In this document: positions 10,595 to 22,140 of the stretch, piece by piece
Layout of the letters: each line of letters begins with the position of its first letter
How positions within the stretch are numbered: position 1 is the first letter of the stretch
Source: Siphonodentalium dalli
Taxonomy: Eukaryota > Mollusca > Scaphopoda > Gadilida > Siphonodentaliidae
Assembly: GCA_032622095.1 (NCBI GenBank)
Contig: CP136068.1
Location: 7,605,314 to 7,669,313 of the forward strand
Length of the DNA stretch: 64,000 nt
Direction of reading: 5' to 3'
The notes under the pieces: generated by a model
What the model saw: the letters and a program-made list of their open reading frames with translations, nothing else
What the model was told of the DNA's origin: nothing
Databases searched by the model: none
Translations under genes and position numbers: made by a program

Positions 10595-11519
10595 CCCTGA
10601 TTGTATAGATTACCCAGGGTATCCCCCCTGAGTGTATAGAATACCCCGGTTTACATGGCCCAATTCAAGTTAAATATACCGACATTAATATTAAAAAACA
10701 TATTTTGTCCTTCACCTGAGCCCAAATATGATTTTAAAGACAAGGGTGCTGTATGATTTATCATGGGTGCTGTTGGTGTTGTGCCAGTCTCAGTAAACTT
10801 AGCGTACATTTGCTCCCAGAGTTGAGCACGGTACGAGCGCGACTAGCAATTGTACTTCGAAATTCATTACGACTGGTGTTGTGCCACCTGCTCACCATTA
10901 AATCACTCCCAGGTGCCCAAACTTTTGCAAACCTTCTTATACTGATGCACATCTTTCCAAAAACACTACTAGTAAGAGACATAGAAGTAGATACCTATAA
11001 TGGGTCACAGGGCTCAATTCAACTTGACCATTAAAAACCCCAAATATTCCCCTCCCCCTGACCAAAGCCCAAAATCCCATTCAGATGCCCAAATAATTTT
11101 TTTACCATTGCCTACATATATTCTAGAGTGAAATGTGGAATCATTTACAGAATGGGTATAGTCTGAGAGATGGCTGACTCAGAAATATGTTTTCATAGGC
11201 ACGGGTGCTGTATGGTTTTATCATGGGTGCTGTGGGTGTTGGGCTGTCTCAATACCCTTAAAACCCACTGAGGAGCCCAAACTTTGTGCAAACCATTTGC
11301 ATAGATGCATACCTATCCACAAACAACAAAAGTGTTGGAAGTAGATACATATAATGGGTCATATGGCCCAATTCAAGTTAAATATACCAATTTAACTTGA
11401 ATTGTCATGGGTGCTGTGGGTGTTGGGCTGTCTCCATACCCTTAAAACCCACTAAGGAACCCAAACTTTTGCAAATCTTCTTATACTGATGCAGATATTT
11501 CCAAAAACACTAGGAGACC
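10595..11519 (+). repeat. Three partial copies of a module flanking the satellite
   Basis: The phrases GGGTGCTGT, TCATGGGTGCTGTGGGTG, GCCCAAACTTTTGCAAACC, TTATACTGATGCA and CCAAAAACACTA recur in the same order at about 10745-11000, 11205-11370 and 11405-11519. A stem AATTCAAGTTAAAT/ATTTAACTTGAATT-like pair sits at 11371-11403. The third copy runs into the assembly gap. Confidence 0.65.
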
Positions 11520-11619
11520 NNNNNNNNNNNNNNNNNNNNNNNNNNNNNNNNNNNNNNNNNNNNNNNNNNNNNNNNNNNNNNNNNNNNNNNNNNNNNNNNN
11601 NNNNNNNNNNNNNNNNNNN
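11520..11619. other. Assembly gap of exactly 100 N
   Basis: Unresolved bases. A round 100 suggests a scaffold gap of unknown true size, placed at the left edge of the satellite array. Confidence 0.95.
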
Positions 11620-14600
11620 TGGTGGGGTGGCCCGCCCCAAATACCACCTAGAAACAGGTGGCCCGCCCCAAATACCACCTAGAAACATCCCACCCCCCAC
11701 CCATCACCCCCGGAGGGTGCCACCCCGAGGGGGTGAAAATGGGGTATGGACCATTTTCGAGAACGGTAAGGATTTCGACCGATTTGACGGCATGGGTGGG
11801 TGGCCCGCCCCAAATACCACCTAGAAACACCCCCACCCCCACCCATCACCCCCGGAGGGTGCCACCCGAGGGGGGTGAAAATGGGGTATGGACCATTTTC
11901 GAGAACGGTAAGGATTTCGACCGATTTGACGGCATGGGTGGGTGGCCCGCCCCAAATACCACCTAGAAACACCCCCACCCCCACCCATCACCCCCGGAGG
12001 GTGCCACCCCGAGGGGGGTGAAAATGGGGTATGGACCATTTTCGAGAACGGTAATAATTTCGACCGATTTGACGGCATGGGTGGGTGGCCCGCCCCAAAT
12101 ACCACATAGAAAACACCCCCACCCCCCACCCATCACCCCCGGAGGGTGCCACCCCGAGGGGGGTGAAAATGGGGTATGGACCATTTTCGAGAAGGGTAAG
12201 GATTTCGACCGATTTGACGGCATGGGTGGGTGGCCCGCCCCAAATACCACCTAGAAACACCCCCCTCCCCCACCCATCACCCTCGGAGGGTGCCACCCCG
12301 AGGGGGGTGAAAATGGGGTATGGACCATTTTCGAGAACGGTAGGGATTTCGACCGATTTGACGGCATGGGTGGGTGGCCCGCCCCAAATACCACATAGAA
12401 ACACCCCCACCCCCACCAATCACCCCCGGAGGGTGCCACCCCGAGGGGGTGAAAATGGGGGTATGGACCATTTTCGAGAAAGGTAAGGATTTCGACCGAT
12501 TTGACGGCATGGGTGGGTGGCCCGCCCCAAATACCACCTAGAAACACCCCCACCCCCACCCATCACCACCGGAGGGTGCCACCCCGAGGGGGTGAAAATG
12601 GGGTATGGACCATTTTCGAGAACGGTAAGGATTTCGACCGATTTGACGGCATGGGTGGGTGGCCCGCCCCAAATACTACCTAGAAACACCCCGACCCCCA
12701 CCCATCACCCCCGGAGGATGCCACCCCGAGGGGGTGAAAATGGGGTATGGACCATTTTCGAGAACGGTAAGGATTTCGACCGATTTGACGGCATGGGTTG
12801 GTGGCCCGCCCCAAATACCACATAGAAACACCCCCACCCCCCACCCATCACCCCCGGAGGGTGCCACCCCGAGGGGGGTGAAAATGGGGTATGGACCATT
12901 TTCGAGAACGGTAAGGATTTCGACCGATTTGACGGCATGGGTGGGTGGTCCGCCCCAAATACCACCTAGAAACACCCCCAACCCCCACCCATCACCCCCG
13001 GAGGGTGCCACCCCGAGGGGGTGAAAATGGGGGTATGAACCATTTTCGAGAACGGTAAGAATTTCGACCGATTTGACGGCATGGGTGGGTGGCCCGCCCC
13101 AAATACTACCTAGAAACATCCCCACCCCCACCCATCACCCCCGGAGGGTGCCACCCCGAGGGGGTGAAAATGGGGTATGGACCATTTTCGAGAACGGTAA
13201 TAATTTCGACCGATTTGACGGCATGGGTGGGTGGCCCGCCCCAAATACTACCTAGAAACACCCCGACCCCCACCCATCACCCCCGGAGGATGCCACCCCG
13301 AGGGGGTGAAAATGGGGTATGGACCATTTTCGAGAACGGTAAGGATTTCGACCGATTTGACGGCATGGGTGGGTGGCCCGCCCCAAATACCACATAGAAA
13401 CACCCCCACCCCCCACCCATCACCCCCGGAGGGTGCCACCCCGAGGGGGTGAAAATGGGGTATGGACCATTTTCGAGAACGGTAAGGATTTCGACCGATT
13501 TGACGGCATGGGTGGGTGGCCCGCCCCAAATACTACCTAGAAACATCCCCACCCCCACCCATCACCCCCGGAGGGTGCCACCCCGAGGGGGTGAAAATGG
13601 GGTATGGACCATTTTCGAGAACGGTAAGGATTTCGACCGATTTGACGGCATGGGTGGGTGGCCCGCCCCAAATACCACCTAGAAACACCCCAACCCCCAC
13701 CCATCACCCCCGGAGGGTGCCACCCCGAGGGGGTGAAAATGGGGTATGGACCATTTTCGAGAACGGTAAGGATTTCGACCGATTTGACGGCATGGGTGGG
13801 TGGCCCGCCCCAAATACCACCTAGAAACACCCCCACCCCCCACCCATCACCCCGGAGGGTGCCACCCCGAGGGTGTGAAAATGGGGTATGGACCATTTTC
13901 GAGAACGGTAAGGATTTCGACCGATTTGACGGCATGGGTGGGTGGCCCACCCCAAATACCACCTAGAAACACCCCCACCCCCCACCCATCACCCCCGGAG
14001 GGTGCCACCCCGAGGGGGTGAAAATGGGGTATGGACCATTTTCGAGAACGGTAATAATTTCGACCGATTTGACGGCATGGGTGGGTGGCCCGCCCCAAAT
14101 ACTACCTAGAAACACCCCGACCCCCACCCATCACCCCCGGAGGATGCCACCCCGAGGGGGTGAAAATGGGGTATGGACCATTTTCGAGAACGGTAAGGAT
14201 TTCGACCGATTTGACGGTATGGGTGGGTGGCCCGCCCCAAATACCACATAGAAACACCCCCACCCCCCACCCATCACCCCCGGAGGGTGCCACCCCGAGG
14301 GGGGTGAAAATGGGGTATGGACCATTTTCGAGAACGGTAAGGATTTCGACCGATTTGACGGCATGGGTGGGTGGCCCGCCCCAAATACTACCTAGAAACA
14401 TCCCCACCCCCACCCATCACCCCCGGAGGGTGCCACCCCGAGGGGGTGAAAATGGGGGTATGGACAATTTTCGAGAACGGTAAGGATTTCAACCGTTGTG
14501 ACGGCATGGGTGGGTGGCCCGCCCCAAATACCACCTAGAAACACCCAACCCCCACCCATCACCCCCGGAGGGTGCCACCCCGAGGGGGTGAAAATGGGGT

Positions 14601-17548
14601 ATGGACCATTTTCGAGAACGGTAAGGATTTCGACCGATTTGACAGCATGGGTGGGTGGCCCGCCCCAAATACCACCTAGAAACACCCCCACCCCCCGCCC
14701 ATCACCCCCGGAGGGTGCCACCCCGAGGGGGTGAAAATGGGGTATGGACCATTTTCGAGAACGGTAAGGATTTCTACCGATTTGACGGCATGGGTGGGTG
14801 GCCCGCCCCAAATACCACCTAGAAACATCCCACCCCCACCCATCACCCCCGGAGGGTGCCACCCCGAGAGGGTGAAAATGGGGTATGGACCATTTTCGAG
14901 AACGGTAAGGATTTCGACCGATTTGACGGCATGGGTGGGTGGCCCGCCCCAAATACCACCTAGAAACACCCCCACCCCCACCCATCACCCCCGGAGGGTG
15001 CCACCCGAGGGGGTGAAAATGGGGTATGGACCATTTTCGAGAACGGTACGGATTTCGACCGATTTGACGGCATGGGTGGGTGGCCCGCCCCAAATACCAC
15101 CTAGACACACCCCCACCCCCCACCCATCACCCCGGAGGGTGCCACCCCGAGGGTGTGAAAATGGGGTATGGACCATTTTCGAGAACGGTAAGGATTTCGA
15201 CCGATTTGACGGCATGGGTGGGTGGCCCGCCCCAAATACCACCTAGAAACACCCCCACCCCCCACCCATCACCCCCGGAGGGTGCCACCCCGAGGGGGTG
15301 AAAATGGGGTATGGACCATTTTCGAGAACGGTAATAATTTCGACCGATTTGACGGCATGGGTGGGTGGCCCGCCCCAAATACCACATAGAAACACCCCCA
15401 CCCCCCACCCATCACCCCCGGAATGTGCCACCCCGAGGGGGTGAAAATGGGGTATGGACCATTTTCGAGAAGGGTAAGGATTTCGACCGTTTTGACGGCA
15501 TGGGTGGGTGGCCCGCCCCAAATACCACCTAGAAACACCCCCTCCCCCACCCATCACCCTCGGAGGGTGCCACCCCGAGGGGGTGAAAATGGGGTATGGA
15601 CCATTTTCGAGAACGGTAGGGATTTCGACCGATTTGACGGCATGGGTGGGTGGCCCGCCCCAAATACCACATAGAAACACCCCCACCCCCACCCATCACC
15701 CCCGGAGGGTGCCACCCCGAGGGGGTGAAAATGGGGTATGGACCATTTTCGAGAACGGTAAGGATTTCGACCGATTTGACGGCATGGGTGGGTGGCCCGC
15801 CCCAAATACTACCTAGAAACATCCCCACCCCCACCATCACCCCCGGAGGGTGCCACCCCGAGGGGGTGAAAATGGGGTATGGACCATTTTCGAGAACGGT
15901 AAGGATTTCGACCGATTTGACGGCATGGGTGGGTGGCCCGCCCCAAATACCACCTAGAAACACCCAACCCCCACCCATCACCCCCGGAGGGTGCCACCCC
16001 GAGGGGGTGAAAATGGGGTATGGACCATTTTCGAGAACGGTAAGGATTTCGACCGATTTGACGGCATGGGTGGGTGGCCCGCCCCAAATACCACCTAGAA
16101 ACACCCCCACCCCCCCGCCCATCACCCCCGGAGGGTGCCACCCCGAGGGGGTGAAAATGGGGTATGGACCATTTTCGAGTACGGTAAGGATTTCGACCGA
16201 TTTGACGGCATGGGTGGGTGGCCCGCCCCAAATACCACCTAGAAACATCCCACCCCCACCCATCACCCCCGGAGGGTGCCACCCCGAGGGGGTGAAAATG
16301 GGGTATGGACCATTTTCGAGAACGGTAAGGATTTCGACCGATTTGACGGCACGGGTGGGTGGCCCGCCCCAAATACCACCTAGGAACTCCCCCACCCCCA
16401 CCCATCACCCCCGGAGGGTGCCACCCGAGGGGGTGAAAATGGGGTATGGACCATTTTCGAGAACGGTACGGATTTCGACCGATTTGACGGCATGGGTGGG
16501 TGGCCCGCCCCAAATACCACCTAGACACACCCCCACCCCCCACCCATCACCCCGGGGGTGCCACCCCGAGGGTGTGAAAATGGGGTATGGACCATTTTCG
16601 AGAACGGTAAGGATTTCGACCGATTTGACGGCATGGGTGGGTGGCCCGCCCCAAATACCACCTAGAAACACCCCCACCCCCCACCCATCACCCCCGGAGG
16701 GTGCCACCCCGAGGGGGTGAAAATGGGGTATGGACCATTTTCGAGAACGGTAATAATTTCGACCGATTTGACGGCATGGGTGGGTGGCCCGCCCCAAATA
16801 CCACATAGAAACACCCCCACCCCCACCCATCACCCCCGGAGGGTGCCACCCCGAGGGGGTGAAAATGGGGTATGGACCATTTTCGAGAAGGGTAAGGATT
16901 TCGACCGATTTGACGGCATGGGTGGGTGGCCCGCCCCAAATACCACCTAGAAACACCCCCTCCCCCACCCATTACCCTCGGAGGGTGCCACCCCGAGGGG
17001 GTGAAAATGGGGTATGGACCATTTTCGAGAACGGTAGGGATTTCGACCGATTTGACGGCATGGGTGGGTGGCCCGCCCCAAATACCACCTAGAAACACCC
17101 CCACCCCCACCATCACCCCCGGAGGGTGCCACCCCGAGGGGGTGAAATTGGGGTATGGACCATTTTCGAGAACGGTAAGGATTTCGACCGATTTGACGGC
17201 ATGGGTGGGTGGCCCGCCCCAAATACCACCTAGAAACACCCCCACCCCCGCCCATCACCCCCGGAGGGTGCCACCCCGAGGGGGTGAAAATGGGGTATGG
17301 ACCATTTTCGAGAACGGTAAGGATTTCGACCGATTTGACGGCATGGGTGGGTGGCCCGCCCCAAATACCACCTAGAAACACCCCACCCCCCACCCATCAC
17401 CCCGGAGGGTGCCACCCCGAGGGGGTGAAAATGGGGTATGGACCATTTTCGAGAACGGTAAGGATTTCGACCGATTTGACGGCATGGGTGGGTGGCCCGC
17501 CCCAAATACCACCTAGAAACACTCCCACCCCCACCCATGACTCCCGGC
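11620..17548 (+). repeat. GC-rich satellite array, ~142-bp unit, forward arm (~42 units)
   Basis: The anchor GCATGGGTGGGTGGCCCGCC recurs every 142 bp (11791, 11933, 12076 and so on). Unit landmarks in order: AAATACCACCTAGAAACA, a C-rich block with CACCCATCACCCCCGGAGGG, GTGCCACCCCGAGGGGGTG, AAAATGGGGTATGGACCAT, TTTCGAGAACGGTAAGG, ATTTCGACCGATTTGACGG. Neighbouring units are nearly identical. Variants such as GGTAATAATTT, CCACATAG for CCACCTAG, and GGTAGGG mark unit subtypes. The array is far more GC-rich than the rest of the window. Long open frames across it in both directions are a by-product of a stop-poor unit whose length is not a multiple of three. Confidence 0.97.
14390..17100 (+). repeat. 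Higher-order repeat: two copies of a ~1.42-kb, 10-unit block
   Basis: Unit-specific variants recur at a constant offset of 1418-1421 bp: ACACCCAACC 14541/15960, CCCCCCGCCC 14691/16111, GAACGGTACGG 15041/16461, CTAGACACAC 15101/16521, GGTAATAATT near 15330/16750, GAAGGGTAAGG near 15470/16888, ACGGTAGGGA 15613/17031. That is ten 142-bp units, so the block was copied as a whole. Confidence 0.85.
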
Positions 17549-20130
17549 CACCCACCCATGCCGTCAAATCGGTCGAAATCCTTACCGTTCTCGAAAATGG
17601 TCCATACCCCATTTTCACCCCTCGGGGTGGCACCCCCTGGGAGTGATGGGTGGGGGTGGGAGTGTTTCTAGGTGGTATTTGGGGCGGGCCACCCACCCAT
17701 GCCGTCAAATCGGTCGAAATCTCTACCGTTCTCGAAAATGGTCCATACCCCATTTTCACCCCCTCGGGTGGCACCCTCCGGGGGTGATGGGTGGGGGTGT
17801 TTCTAGGTGGTATTTGGGGCGGGCCACCCACCCATGCCGTCAAATCGGTCGAAATCCTTACCGTTATCGAAAATGGTCCGTACCCCATTTTCACCCCCTC
17901 GGGGTGGCACCCTCCGGGGGTGATGTGTGGGGGTGGGGGTGTTTCTAGGTGGTATTTGGGGCGGGCCACCCACCCTTGCCGTCAAATCGGTCGAAATCCT
18001 TACCGTTCTCGAAAATGGTCCATACCCCATTTTCACCCCCTCGGGGTGGCACCCTCCGGGGGTGATGGGTGGGGGTGGGGGTGTTTCTAGGTGGTATTTG
18101 GGGCGGGCCACCCACCCATGCCGTCAAATCGGTCGAAATCCCTACCGTTCTCGAAAATGGTCCATACCCCATTTTCACCCCCTCGGGGTGGCACCCTCCG
18201 GGGGTGATGGGTGGGTGGTGGGGGTGTTTCTAGGTGGTATTTGGGGCGGGCCACCCACCCATGCCGTCAAATCGGTCGAAATCCTTACCGTTCTCGAAAA
18301 TGGTCCATACCCCATTTTCACCCCCTCGGGGTGGCACCCTCCGGGGGTGATGTGTGGGGGGTGGGGGTGTTTCTAGGTGGTATTTGGGGCGTGCCACCCA
18401 CCCATGCCGTCAAATCGGTCGAATTTCTTACCGTTCTCGAAAATGGTCCATACCCCATTTTCACCCCCTCGGGGTGGCACCCCCGGGGGTGATGGGTGGG
18501 GGGTGGGGTTGTTTCTAGGTGGTATTTGGGGCGGGCCACCCACCCATGCCGTCAAATCGGTCGAAATTCTTACCGTTCTCGAAAATGGTCAATACCCCAT
18601 TTTCACCCCCTCGGGGTGGCACCCTCCGGGGGTGATGGGTGGGGGGTGGGTGTTTCTAGGTAGTATTTGGGGCGGGCCACCCACCCATGCCATCAAATCG
18701 GTCGAAATCCTTACCGTTCTCGAAAATGGTCCATACCCCATTTTCACCCCCTCGGGGTGGTACCCTCCGGGGGTGATTGTGGGGGTGGGGGTGTTTCTAG
18801 GTGGTATTTGGGGCGGGCCACCCACCCATGCCGTCAAATCGGTCGAAATCCTTACCGTTCTCGAAAATGGTCCATACCCCATTTTCACCCCCTCGGGGTG
18901 GCACCCTCCGGGGGTGATGGGTGGGGGTGGGGTGTTTCTAGGTAGTATTTGGGGCGGGCCACCCACCCATGCCGTCAAATCGGTCGAAATCCTTACCGTT
19001 CTCGAAAATGGTCCATACCCCATTTTCACCCCTCGGGGTGGCACCCTCCGGGGGTGATGGGTGGGGGGTGGGGTGTTTCTAGGTGGCATTTGGGGCGGGC
19101 CACCCACCCATGCCGTCAAATCGTTCGAAATCCTTACCGTTCTCGAAAATGGTCCATACCCCATTTTCACCCCCTCGGGGTGGCACCCTCCGGGGGTGAT
19201 GGGTGGGGGGTGGGGGTGTTTCTAGGTGGTATTTGGGGCGGGCCACCCACCCATGCCGTCAAATCGGTCGAAATCCTTACCGTTCTCGAAAATGGTCCAT
19301 ACCCCATTTTCACCCCCCTCGGGGTGGCACCCTCTGGGGGTGATGGGTGTGGGGTGGGGGTGTTTCTAGGTAGTATTTGGGGCGGGCCACCCACCCATGC
19401 CGTCAAATCGGTCGAAATCCTTACCGTTCTCGAAAATGGTCCATACCCCATTTTCACCCCCTCGGGGTGGCACCCTCCGTGGGTGATGGGTGGGGGGTGG
19501 GGGTGTTTCTAGGTGGTATTTGGGGCGGGCCACCCACCCATGCCGTCAAATCGGTCGAAATCCTTACCGTTCTCGAAAATGGTCCATACCCCATTTTCAC
19601 CCCCTCGGGGTGGCACCCTCCGGGGGTGATGGGTGGGGGGTGGTGGTGTTTCTAGGTGGTATTTGGGGCGCGCCACCCACCCATGCCGTCAAATCGGTCG
19701 AAATCCTTACCGTTCTCGAAAATGGTCCATACCCCATTTTCACCCCCTCGGTGGCACCCTCCGGGGGTGATGGGTGGGGGGTGGGGGTGTTTCTAGGTGG
19801 TATTTGGGGCGTGCCACCCACCCATGCCGTCAAATCGGTCGAAATCCTTACCGTTCTCGAAAATGGTCCATACCCCATTTTCACCCCCTCGGGGTGGCAC
19901 CCTCCGGGGGTGATGTGTGGGGGGTGGGGTGTTTCTAGGTGGTATTTGGGGCGGGCCACCCACCCATGCCGTCAAATCGGTCGAAATCCTTACCGTTCTC
20001 GAAAATGGTCCATACCCCATTTTCACCCCCTCGGGGTGGCACCCCCCGGGGGTGATGGGTGGGGGGTCGGGTTGTTTCTAGGCGGTATTTGGGGCGGGCC
20101 ACCCAACCATGCCGTCAAATCGGTCGAAAA
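17549..20130 (-). repeat. Same satellite, inverted arm (~18 units)
   Basis: From about 17549 the unit is read reverse-complemented (CCACCCACCCATGCCGTCAA, TCGGTCGAAATCCTTACC, GGTGTTTCTAGGTGGTATTT). The switch is abrupt inside one line of sequence and needs no spacer. The array ends at about 20130, where GGTCGAAAAGGACATTTTTG leaves the consensus. A variant GGGGCGTGCCACC at 18388 and 19808 again lies 1420 bp apart, hinting at the same 10-unit order in this arm. Confidence 0.96.
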
Positions 20131-20455
20131 GGACATTTTTGAAAATAAGGAATAAGGAATAGGGAATAAGTTCCAATTGTCATGTCTGTATATAAAGAGC
20201 GTTTATATTCAACTATCTTGTAACCCAATAACTGTTAGTGCCTGATATATCATGTATAAATATGCATATCCTAATTTGCACGAAGTTAACTTAATTTGTA
20301 CTGTTATGGATGGGATAACTCCAATATACCATCTGGGAAATGTATAACTTATCTATGAATGCGTGTACCTTTAATTCAGGTACGATGTATATGGGAAACT
20401 CGGTACCTAATATACCAGAGGACGTGGGGCTTTCTTGCTTAATCTATATCTATAT
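20131..20455. other. Unique flank of the satellite; no gene
   Basis: AT-rich sequence without recognised features. Confidence 0.5.
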
Positions 20456-22140
20456 TTGCGAATGTCTGTCTGTCTGTCTGTGTTCTATAGAAATTCACAG
20501 GGGACCATCTAGATGATGCCAAAGGAGTCTACTAGGAGTAGCTTTTTACGAGAAAGATAATGGTCGGGATAGAATTTTCTAAAGTGACGCTGTTGTTGTC
20601 AGGGACAGAAAGGGGGGGGGGCAGAAAAACAATTTGTCGCCGATTGCCACCAAACTTATATATAATCATCCCCATAATATGAGGAATCTAATGGCGTGGT
20701 TTAAATATGGCAAAAGTCACGCCGTTCGCGTCAGGGGTGTCCGGAAGGGGAGCAGATTTTTTTGTCGCCGCCGATTGCCACGAAACTTACATATAATCAT
20801 TCCCATGATATGAAGAATACAACGGTGTGGTTTAAATATGTCAAAAGTGGCGTCGTTTGAGTCAGGGATGGACGGAAGGGGAGAGGGGCACCAAAATTGA
20901 TAAAACTAATTTTAGCGCAGATTTCCACCAAATTTATATATATTCATCTTCATGATACAATGAATCTAATTGTGCGATTTAACAACGCCAAATTGTTGTG
21001 TTTGGATGAGAGATTGGGGAGGGTGGGCACTAAATTTGATAATAAGTCGCCGATTGCCACCACACTTATACAAAATCATCCCCATGGTATGGGGAGTCTA
21101 ATGGTGTGGCTTTTATCTCTCAGATGTGGCCTCATTCGAGTCAGGGTTGCATTGAAAGGAACAAGGGCACCAAAATGTTTTAGCGCCAATTTCCATCAAA
21201 TTGATACACGTTCTTATCCATGATATGAGGAATCTAATCGTGATTTAACGACGCCATAGTGGTGCTGTTTGGGTGAGAGATGGAGAGGGGAGTGATTGGC
21301 AACTTATAAACAATCATCTCCATGATATCAGGAGTGTAATCGTGTGGTTTAAGGATGTCACAAGTGGGGCCATTCGAGTCAGTGGTGTATAGAAATAAGA
21401 GGGACACAACAAATTATATCTATATGTTTAGTGCCGATTTCACCAGATTGATACACATTCTTCTCCGTGATACGAGGAATCTTATCGTATGGTTTAGATA
21501 CACCAAATTGGTGCCCTATGGGTGAGAGATATGGGGACCTTAAATTTGATACGAATTTGTATACTCGCCAATTTTCACCAATTTTATATATATGCATCTC
21601 TAATCTCTAATGAGTATTAGTGTGTGCAGCTTGAGTCCGAAATAGGGACGGGAGGGTCACCAAAACTATTTTTAGTACCAATTACCATCAAATTCAGACA
21701 CGTTCTTCTCAAATGACCCAAGAAATAAAATCGTGCTGTCTGTCTGACTTTTGGTCTGTCTGTGTGCGTTCTATATATACAATCGAGATGGCACCAAGGC
21801 GTTCTAAGAGGGATAACTTTTTACAAGGAAGATAATGGTGCGGGTTAAAATTTTCTAAAATGACGCTGTTGGTGGGAGGGGAAATTTAAAAAATAGTTTT
21901 GGCGCTGATTTCCACCAAACGAATACATACTCACCTTCGCAATATGGCGTTGTTCCTGCCAGCGTTGCATCAACAAATGATTTAATAAACAAAATTCCAC
22001 CAAATTCATACACGTTTTTCTCTAATGATATACCATCAATTAAATCACATTTGGTGTCGTTTGCGTCACGGATGGCGAGCGGATATGCGCTATCATTGAT
22101 AAGATTGCTATTCGCCGATATCCACATGTAAGTTATATAC
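20456..22140. repeat. Old diverged tandem repeat, unit ~130-147 bp, in two larger blocks
   Basis: GCCGATTGCCACCAAACTTA-like text recurs at about 20641, 20772, 20919, 21051 and 21189 together with ATGATATGAGGAATCTAAT and GTGTGGTTTAAATATG. A CTGT-rich leader followed by GTTCTATA and AAAGATAATGGTCGGG appears at 20464 and again at about 21739, so a larger block of about 1.27 kb was itself duplicated. Divergence is much higher than in the neighbouring satellite. Confidence 0.75.

Noticed and set aside
11640-20155. Dozens of long open frames on both strands (up to ~356 codons) with repeats like WVGGPPQIPPRNTPTPTHHP
   Set aside because: They are overlapping translations of the 142-bp satellite in several frames and both directions. 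The unit is stop-poor, has no start context or codon structure, and neighbouring frames are equally open.
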